NCBI GenBank assembly: GCA_025362415.1
Contig: JANYGM010000359.1
Coordinates: forward strand, 1 to 11,895
Reading direction: 5' to 3'
DNA: 11,895 bases
Source of the DNA: a bacterium
Lineage (GTDB): Bacteria; Bacteroidota; Bacteroidia; Cytophagales; Thermonemataceae
The notes beneath the pieces were generated by a model. That model had not been told where the DNA came from, made no database searches, and was given only the letters and a program-made list of their open reading frames with translations. The stretch's first letter is position 1. Each line of letters opens with the position of its first letter. Shown here piece by piece: positions 7,296 to 11,895 of the stretch. Position numbers and translations under genes: made by a program.

Positions 7296-8441
7296 CTAAA
7301 ACTTAAACAACTGCATCATTTTTTTATAAATTTCTATGTTATGATAAATTCCTGCAAAATGTTCTGCGCCAGCTCCAAAAGCAAATACAGGCACCATTAC
7401 GCCAGTATGATGGTCTGTACTAAATTTTCCTACAATTTCTCCTTTTTCTAGGTTTCCACCAACAAGCGCATAGCCACCAGTTTCGTGGTCAGCCGTGATA
7501 ATTACTAAAGTTTCTCCATCTTTTTCCGCAAAATCCAAAACTTTACCAATACAGTTGTCAAAATCAACCATTTCTTTTACAATATAATCACTATTATTGG
7601 CGTGTCCTCCCCAATCTATTTGTGAGCCTTCAATCATTAAAAAAAAGCCTTTATTTTTAATATCATTATTATTTAATATTTCAATTGCTTTTAATGCTGC
7701 ATTAGAAAGGTATTCTCCACGTCCTTCACTGATTTTAGGAAAAGTATTCATTGTTTTTTTATTGATAATGGTATCTCTGTCAGTACGCAAATAAACAACT
7801 TTCCCTTTGTTTATTTTATCCAAGTCACTCATTTTATCAACAATTTGGTAATTATTCTTTTTCATTATTGAAAATAAATTTATGTTATCTACTCTATCTT
7901 CAAAAAAATGCCTTCCACCACCAATCAAAACATCAACATCAGTTTTGAGAAAATCTTTTGCAATATCCTCATCTAAAGTACGAGAAGGTTGATGAGCAAT
8001 AAAAGAAGCAGGAGTAGCGTGAGTAATAGAACAAGTAGTCACAAGTCCTGTGGCAAGTCCTTTACTTTCTGCAGTTTCTAAAATTGTTTTTTGTGGAACT
8101 TTATTTTTATCAACGCCAATAGCTCCATTATAAGTTTTTTGCCCAATAGAAAGTGCCGTTGCACCCGCAGCAGAATCCGTGACATAATTATCAGCAGAAT
8201 TTGTCTGGCTAAAACCAATATGAGTACATCTTTTAAGATTAAGATTATCTTTTTTTGCGGTAAGTCCTGCATAGATTTGTGCAGTTCCCATTCCGTCACC
8301 AATCATCAAAATAATATTTTTAGGGCGTTTATTATTTTTGTGTTTGTGTGCAATACTTTTTAGTTTTTGTGCTGTAATATTTTCTATTAAAAATATTTGA
8401 CAAATAAGAAAAGAGAAGAAAGAAATTTTTTGAAAATTCAT
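7296..8441 (-). CDS. phoA: Secreted alkaline phosphatase
   Basis: A 381-residue metal-dependent phosphomonoesterase that releases phosphate from organic esters outside the cytoplasm. Residues 1-25 form a signal peptide. All key sites of the family are present: Asp49 in IGDGMG (metal), the nucleophile Ser90 in TDSAAGATA, His141 and Thr143 in THATPAS, Glu271 with Asp276 and His280 in EGSQIDWGGH, Asp318-His319 in ADHETGG, and His345 in TDHHTGVMVPVFAFG. His141 replaces the Mg-site Asp of the E. coli enzyme, as in many other bacterial homologues. It is shorter than the E. coli enzyme (about 470 residues) but complete, ending after the usual AGIYHNIEIYKKM segment. It stands alone, 126 bases downstream of the ATPase promoter region, with inverted repeats upstream that may bind a regulator. 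The symbol is given by family; paralogues can carry other names. Confidence 0.93.
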   Translation of the reverse strand: MNFQKISFFSFLICQIFLIENITAQKLKSIAHKHKNNKRPKNIILMIGDGMGTAQIYAGLTAKKDNLNLKRCTHIGFSQTNSADNYVTDSAAGATALSIGQKTYNGAIGVDKNKVPQKTILETAESKGLATGLVTTCSITHATPASFIAHQPSRTLDEDIAKDFLKTDVDVLIGGGRHFFEDRVDNINLFSIMKKNNYQIVDKMSDLDKINKGKVVYLRTDRDTIINKKTMNTFPKISEGRGEYLSNAALKAIEILNNNDIKNKGFFLMIEGSQIDWGGHANNSDYIVKEMVDFDNCIGKVLDFAEKDGETLVIITADHETGGYALVGGNLEKGEIVGKFSTDHHTGVMVPVFAFGAGAEHFAGIYHNIEIYKKMMQLFKF

Positions 8442-8503
8442 TTTAATTAAGTTATTATTTTTAGATTTTAAAAGTTTAAAAATTGTACTATTCTAATATT
8501 ATT

Positions 8504-8528
8504 ATTTAGTTGATTATAGCAACTAAAT
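8504..8528. promoter_or_regulatory. Inverted repeat upstream of the alkaline phosphatase gene
   Basis: ATTTAGTTG (8504-8512) and its exact reverse complement CAACTAAAT (8520-8528) are separated by 7 bases, 63 bases upstream of the phosphatase ATG. A second, imperfect palindrome with the same TAGTTG half-site lies at about 8534-8555. The arrangement resembles a dimeric operator in the phosphatase control region. A phosphate-response role would be inference, since no known Pho box is matched. Confidence 0.4.
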
Positions 8529-8598
8529 TTATGATAGTTGTTAATTATAACTGTTATAAAAAAACAAGTTAAGAGATTACACAAAATATAATTTAGAC

Positions 8599-8650
8599 AA
8601 AATACAAAAACCTTATTTTCTAAAATAGAGAAATAAGGTTTTTGTATTTT
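8599..8650 (-). terminator. Strong hairpin terminator of the tRNA-Ala transcript
   Basis: A perfect 20-bp inverted repeat (8599-8618 with 8631-8650) with a 12-base loop begins 6 bases beyond the 3' end of the tRNA. The T-rich 3' arm on the minus strand supplies the U tract. The composition is nearly symmetric, so it could also stop plus-strand transcription, but no plus-strand gene ends here. Confidence 0.8.
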
Positions 8651-8655
8651 ATTTG

Positions 8656-8729
8656 TGGAGAATATGGGATTTGAACCCATTACCTCTTGCCTGCCAGGCA
8701 AGCACTCTAGCCAATTGAGCTAATCCCCC
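8656..8729 (-). tRNA. tRNA-Ala, anticodon GGC
   Basis: The minus strand folds as a 74-base tRNA: acceptor GGGGGAT with ATTCTCC, D-arm GCTC/GAGT, anticodon stem CTTGC/GCAAG with loop CTGGCAG, a 5-base variable region, and T-arm ATGGG-TTCAAAT-CCCAT. Positions 34-36 are GGC, which reads alanine GCC and GCU codons. The acceptor has G3:U70, the classic alanine identity pair, and discriminator A73. The CCA tail is not encoded. The gene lies 17 bases downstream of a small ORF on the same strand and is followed by a strong terminator. Confidence 0.95.
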
Positions 8730-8746
8730 CAATTACGATATGAGTA

Positions 8747-8917
8747 TTATTTACGGTCTTGCAAAACTTTGGGAAGTCCAACTCTATTTAAGATTTCATT
8801 TGCTTTTGCCAACTTCTCTGGGAAAAGAACAACGTCTCTAAATTGTTCTAGGTTTTTATCAAAAACAATAATAGGTATTTTTGATGAATTTAATTCTTCT
8901 ATTTTTTTATTTTTCAT
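8747..8917 (-). CDS. Small hypothetical protein (56 aa) upstream of tRNA-Ala
   Basis: An ORF of 57 codons including the stop, which I do not recognise. The protein begins MKNKKIEELNSSKIPIIVFD and ends NRVGLPKVLQDRK. It is basic at both ends with a hydrophobic strand (IPIIVFD, 14-20) and a probable amphipathic helix (about 33-45), with no signal peptide or membrane segment. Support for its being real comes from a promoter-like TATATTTG 22 bases before the ATG, balanced codon use typical of the neighbours, and its exact fit between dprA and the tRNA on the same strand. There is no Shine-Dalgarno sequence, as for most genes here. If real, it shares a transcript with the tRNA 17 bases downstream. 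It might instead be part of an untranslated leader. Confidence 0.5.
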   Translation of the reverse strand: MKNKKIEELNSSKIPIIVFDKNLEQFRDVVLFPEKLAKANEILNRVGLPKVLQDRK

Positions 8918-8938
8918 ACTGTGAATTTGTTATTTAGC

Positions 8939-8968
8939 CAAATATACGCTTTTTATTTGATTAAATAA
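8939..8968 (-). promoter_or_regulatory. Putative promoter for the small ORF and tRNA-Ala
   Basis: On the minus strand TTA (8968-8966), 19 bases, then TATATTTG (8946-8939). The -7 box matches TAnnTTTG fully and the upstream box differs from TTG by one base. It lies in the 86-base gap after dprA, so it gives the small ORF and tRNA independent transcription. Confidence 0.45.
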
Positions 8969-9003
8969 CTATTTTGAGTATTAAATTTTTGTTAAATTTT
9001 TCA

Positions 9004-10158
9004 TTAAAATTCCAACCTATTTTCATAGCTACCTGCAATTTTATATTTTTTCCCTGGTAAAGTTTCTATAATATTTTTCATTTCTAAATTAAGAAGGAGC
9101 ATAGCTAACATTCCATTAGGAATATCTAGCGTAAAAGCTAACATATCTGTATGGATTTCTTTTTTTTCTACAATCAGGTTCAGAATTTCAATCTCTTCCG
9201 TACTAATATCAAATGAATTTACATTTACTTTTTGAAAGTTTTGATAAGTTTTTGCGTTTTTTTTTCCAATATCCCAATTTAAAAACTGTATCAAATCATT
9301 GGCATTCGTAATTAAATGTGCTTTATTTTCTTTGATAATTTTATGACAACCTGCAGAAGTTGTTGCATTAAAATTTCCAGCAAGGGCAAAAACTTCTTTA
9401 TTATAGTCGTTGGCAAGCTCTGCTGTAATGAGCGCACCACCTTTTTCCATAGCCTCCACGACAATAGTAGCATCAGACATTCCTGCAATAATGCGGTTAC
9501 GAGCAGGAAAACGAGGTGCATCAGGTTTTACTCCCAACGCACTTTCACACAAAAGCCCACCACAAGTGAGCATTTTTTGTGCAATGGGTTTATGCACCGC
9601 AGGATAAACAATGTCCAAACCATTTGCCATTACGCCAATGGTCTGAATACCTAAATTTAAACATTCTTTGTGTGCCGTTATATCAATTCCATAAGCCAAA
9701 CCGCTCACAACCAAAGGATTATGTTTTTGAATATCTTTCAAAAAACTTTCAATAAATTGCTTTCCATAATCTGTAGATTTACGTGTACCAACAATACTAA
9801 TGATTTTTTCAGCATTCAAATCTGCATTTCCATTATAATAAAGTACTACAGGCGTATCATAAATTTCTTTTAACCTTTGAGGGAAATTTTTATGTGTATA
9901 AAAAAGGATAGAGATATTTTGTTTGCGAGCATTTTCAATTTCTTTTTCAGCTTTTTGTAGAAGTTCCTTGTTTTTTAGAGAAATAATAGTTTTCTCTCCA
10001 ATACCATCAATTTTTAATAATTTTGTAGATTTAAAAATTTCTTCAGCAGTTCCACAATACGCTAAAAGTTGCCTAGCCGTAACACCACCAATTCCAGCCG
10101 CCATTCCTAAAGCTACTTCATAAATATTTATTTTATCTTCTTCAAGATTTTCATTCAT
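9004..10158 (-). CDS. dprA: DNA-processing protein DprA (Smf)
   Basis: A 384-residue cytoplasmic protein that protects incoming single-stranded DNA during transformation and loads RecA onto it. The N-terminus (about 10-65) has helix-hairpin-helix character (AAGIGGVTARQLL, KIDGIGEKTI). A Rossmann-type core follows: FPQRLKEIYDTPVVLYYNG (92-110), IVGTRKSTDYG (122-132), VVSGLAYGIDITAHK (150-164), FPARNRIIAGMSDATIVVEA (217-236) and KGGALITAELA (239-249), all diagnostic of the family. The last 65 residues form a winged-helix-like DML1 domain (EEIEILNLI through LPGKKYKIAG). Length is normal for the family. It starts 30 bases after the MerR-type gene on the same strand, so it is probably expressed from that gene's promoter. 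Presence of dprA alone does not prove natural competence. Confidence 0.96.
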   Translation of the reverse strand: MNENLEEDKINIYEVALGMAAGIGGVTARQLLAYCGTAEEIFKSTKLLKIDGIGEKTIISLKNKELLQKAEKEIENARKQNISILFYTHKNFPQRLKEIYDTPVVLYYNGNADLNAEKIISIVGTRKSTDYGKQFIESFLKDIQKHNPLVVSGLAYGIDITAHKECLNLGIQTIGVMANGLDIVYPAVHKPIAQKMLTCGGLLCESALGVKPDAPRFPARNRIIAGMSDATIVVEAMEKGGALITAELANDYNKEVFALAGNFNATTSAGCHKIIKENKAHLITNANDLIQFLNWDIGKKNAKTYQNFQKVNVNSFDISTEEIEILNLIVEKKEIHTDMLAFTLDIPNGMLAMLLLNLEMKNIIETLPGKKYKIAGSYENRLEF

Positions 10159-10188
10159 TTTTTTGATGTTTTGGTATTATAAAACCTT

Positions 10189-10749
10189 TTACTTTTCTTC
10201 ATTATTTTCTTCTACTAGATGTTGCTGATATTCTTCCAAATATTCAGGAGAATACATTTGAGAATCATCAGTATCTACATAATTATTCATATCACTTGTA
10301 GAGGATTGTATCATCAAATCAGTGATGGGTTTTTCTCCAAATTTCTGTTCAAATTTTTCAAATGAATAATTATCATTTTCTTGATTATCATCTTTTAGTT
10401 CTTCTTTGAGCATCACAAAAAAATCACGAATATTTTTAAGGCTTTTAATAGCCTGTAAACGCTGTTTTAGTTCAATTTTATTATTTTTTAGTTCATTTCT
10501 GATACCTTCAATATTAAAACCTTTTTCTTTGAGGTGTATTACCATTTGCAAATTTTCTATATCTTCTGGTCTAAAACGGCGGTCGTTTCTAGCATTTTTT
10601 TGAAGATTAAAATTCAGTTCTTCGTCCCAAAAACGAATAGTTGAGGCATTGATACTTAACAATTCTGCCACTTCTCCAATAGAAAAGTATAGTTTATCAG
10701 CAGGTATTACCTGTGAGAAATTTGTATTATTTTTATATTTAGGTTTCAT
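10189..10749 (-). CDS. MerR-family transcriptional regulator
   Basis: A DNA-binding regulator of 186 residues if started at the Met of MKPKYKNN; an in-frame ATG at 10785 would add 12 residues. I prefer the internal start because the extra segment is AT-rich leader and conserved sequence begins only later. The N-terminal domain is a MerR winged helix: LYFSIGEVAELLSINASTIRFWDEE, then NDRRFRPEDIENLQMVIHLKEKGFNIEGI. A linker helix follows (LKQRLQAIKSLKNIRDFFVMLKEEL). The C-terminus is acidic and Glu/Asn-rich, without cysteine or aromatic ligand-binding features, so no metal or drug sensing is visible. This short MerR type is widespread in Bacteroidota. It precedes dprA by 30 bases and probably heads that operon, possibly autoregulated through the inverted repeat in its leader. 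Confidence 0.88.
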   Translation of the reverse strand: MKPKYKNNTNFSQVIPADKLYFSIGEVAELLSINASTIRFWDEELNFNLQKNARNDRRFRPEDIENLQMVIHLKEKGFNIEGIRNELKNNKIELKQRLQAIKSLKNIRDFFVMLKEELKDDNQENDNYSFEKFEQKFGEKPITDLMIQSSTSDMNNYVDTDDSQMYSPEYLEEYQQHLVEENNEEK

Positions 10750-10817
10750 TTTGTTTAACTTATTCTTTAAGGTTAAAAATATCATTTTTAAGAAATATTT
10801 TTATTTGAGTGTTTTTG

Positions 10818-10840
10818 AATGATTTTGTAAAAAAATCATT
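10818..10840. repeat. Inverted repeat in the leader of the MerR gene
   Basis: AATGATTTT (10818-10826) and AAAATCATT (10832-10840) form a perfect 9-bp inverted repeat with a 5-base spacer, between the putative promoter and the MerR start. It could be an operator for MerR binding or an RNA hairpin in the leader. Without a T run on the minus strand, a terminator is less likely. Confidence 0.4.
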
Positions 10841-10850
10841 TTTCGTGGGT

Positions 10851-10881
10851 TAAAGGTACTACAAAATATACGTAAAATCAA
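10851..10881 (-). promoter_or_regulatory. Putative promoter of the merR-dprA operon
   Basis: On the minus strand TTG (10881-10879), 20 bases, then TACCTTTA (10858-10851), one base off TAnnTTTG and one base over the usual spacing. It would give a leader of about 95 bases before 10749, holding the 10818-10840 inverted repeat. The match is imperfect. Confidence 0.35.
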
Positions 10882-10952
10882 AATTTTTGGCTATTTTTTT
10901 TCACTTTTTTTGATATTTTTTTACAATTATTTCAGGGTGATTTTTTGCCTTT

Positions 10953-11895
10953 TTAATCTGTTGTTTTTTCTGAAAATTTCTTTTTCTTAGAATTGTACTT
11001 TTTCAAGATTGCTCTTTCATAATTATATATCATTTTTCCTACATTTTTAAGAAATTCTAGGCTTTCTGGGTATTCATAAAGATTGTCGTTGAAGGTTTCA
11101 TCTCTATTGATACAAATAGTTGCAGTCAAAAAAAACTCAATATGGTTGCTTTCATCAACTAAATAAGCAGCATCTGTGAGGAAACCATAAGCCCAGCCTA
11201 CAATGTTGTGAATTTTTAAATTATCATCTATTTTAGCTAAATTATCTCTCCCATAAAACAAATATTTTTTATAAGCATCAAAATAACCCAATTCTGGTGG
11301 GTAATTGTTCCAAACGGCATCTTTTGGATAAGCACTCATATATTTTTTTAGAAAATTATAATCATCTCTTTCTAAATTAAAGCGTTGTTCTTTGGGAAAG
11401 GCTTCTGGAATCATCAAAGAACAAACAATATCATTCAAATCTTTGAGTTTCATATAGTTTTGTGGTGTAAAATCCATTGGCGCATTATAAAGTTTTCCAA
11501 AGTCGTCCATATACGCTTTTCCAAGTTTTATCTCACCAATAGGAGCGGAGTAGGTGGTGTCATTCATTTTCTCCTCCTCTCTATGAAGTAAATGCTTACA
11601 ATTATCTGAATAAAATTCAATAGGCTGGGAATATTTACTTTGTTCAGGTGTAAGGCAAACGGAATTAAACCTGCGTAAAATACGCAAATCTTCATACCCT
11701 TTATTCCATAACCTTTGATTAATTTCTTTTTGCCCTACAAATTCATACAAACGCCCAAACGCTACATTATCACTTACAAGCAACATTTGTTCTGCATATT
11801 TAGCAATAGTAGGTGGATTTTCGTCATTTGGATTGTTGGCAACAACAAATTCAGGGCAAAATTTCCCTGCAATAGTACTCATACGAGCATATTTA
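10953..11895 (-). CDS. Class-A-beta-lactamase-like serine hydrolase (N-terminus outside window)
   Basis: The frame stays open upstream of the ATG at 11882 (KYAR precedes it) to the window edge, so the start lies outside and the ATG is internal. The visible 313 residues match Bacteroidota serine hydrolases of the class-A beta-lactamase fold. LLVSDNVAFGRLYEFVGQKEINQRLWNKGY contains the SDN motif (Ser37-Asp38-Asn39 counted from that ATG). The C-terminal half has HNIVGWAYGFLTDAAYLVD, which sits where the KTG strand would be, and IEFFLTATICIN. The SxxK nucleophile motif should lie in the missing N-terminal part and cannot be checked. Family members are usually exported and are seldom true antibiotic-hydrolysing lactamases; they may act on peptidoglycan or other amides or esters. 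The basic tail (KKYNSKKKKFSEK) is unremarkable. A 168-base gap separates it from the MerR promoter region. Confidence 0.8.
   Translation of the reverse strand, partial: KYARMSTIAGKFCPEFVVANNPNDENPPTIAKYAEQMLLVSDNVAFGRLYEFVGQKEINQRLWNKGYEDLRILRRFNSVCLTPEQSKYSQPIEFYSDNCKHLLHREEEKMNDTTYSAPIGEIKLGKAYMDDFGKLYNAPMDFTPQNYMKLKDLNDIVCSLMIPEAFPKEQRFNLERDDYNFLKKYMSAYPKDAVWNNYPPELGYFDAYKKYLFYGRDNLAKIDDNLKIHNIVGWAYGFLTDAAYLVDESNHIEFFLTATICINRDETFNDNLYEYPESLEFLKNVGKMIYNYERAILKKYNSKKKKFSEKTTD

Noticed and set aside
8091..8363. 90-residue plus-strand ORF opposite the alkaline phosphatase
   Set aside because: It is antisense to the catalytic region of a complete enzyme, with no promoter or recognisable domain.
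8581..8590. ACAAAATATA (TATATTTTG on the minus strand) as a phosphatase promoter; also at 10861-10870
   Set aside because: It has one base too many for TAnnTTTG and no TTG at the right distance in either place.
8468..8701. 77-residue minus-strand ORF beginning MPGRQEVMGSNPIFS
   Set aside because: Its start is translated tRNA-Ala sequence (anticodon and T arms), and the rest runs through the terminator and the AT-rich phosphatase promoter region.
8599..8729. Integration (att) site of a mobile element at the tRNA-Ala gene
   Set aside because: The tRNA is intact and I found no second copy of its 3' end and no integrase in the window.
9316..9654. 112-residue plus-strand ORF opposite dprA
   Set aside because: It overlaps the diagnostic DprA motifs on the other strand; Cys/Phe/His-rich composition is typical of antisense translation.

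Overview
The window is about 70% A+T and looks like a chromosomal piece from a Bacteroidota bacterium. The clues are a GLPGLI-family secreted protein beside a SusC/TonB-receptor-like barrel, PD40 repeats, start codons without clear Shine-Dalgarno sequences, and promoters of the TTG-N19-TAnnTTTG type. The very low GC and the gene families suggest a Cytophagales-like lineage, but that placement is inference.

Left arm (1-4772, + strand): a tandem pair of GLPGLI-family genes (the first cut by the window edge) with a hairpin terminator between them. Next comes a 914-residue outer-membrane beta-barrel with a carboxypeptidase-regulatory-like domain and a plug, then a stand-alone ExbD-type energy transducer. 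The barrel, the small exported GLPGLI protein and ExbD form a plausible envelope system, with the barrel energised through a TonB/ExbB encoded elsewhere.

Middle (4732-7295, - strand): a short exported PD40-type protein whose C-terminus looks truncated and whose 3' end runs into exbD. Upstream of it is a two-gene operon encoding an OLD/RecF-like ATPase and, overlapping it by 10 bases, a small protein with a PD-(D/E)xK-like nuclease pattern. This operon has the best promoter in the window and is the best candidate for an undescribed (possibly anti-phage) system.

Right arm (7296-11895, - strand): a secreted alkaline phosphatase, a tRNA-Ala(GGC) with a 20-bp terminator stem, and a 56-residue unrecognised ORF ending 17 bases before the tRNA, probably on the same transcript. 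Upstream lie dprA (DNA uptake and processing), a MerR-family regulator that probably leads the dprA operon, and a 5'-incomplete class-A-beta-lactamase-like serine hydrolase at the window edge. No gap over 300 bases lacks a gene, and I saw no insertion sequence or CRISPR array.
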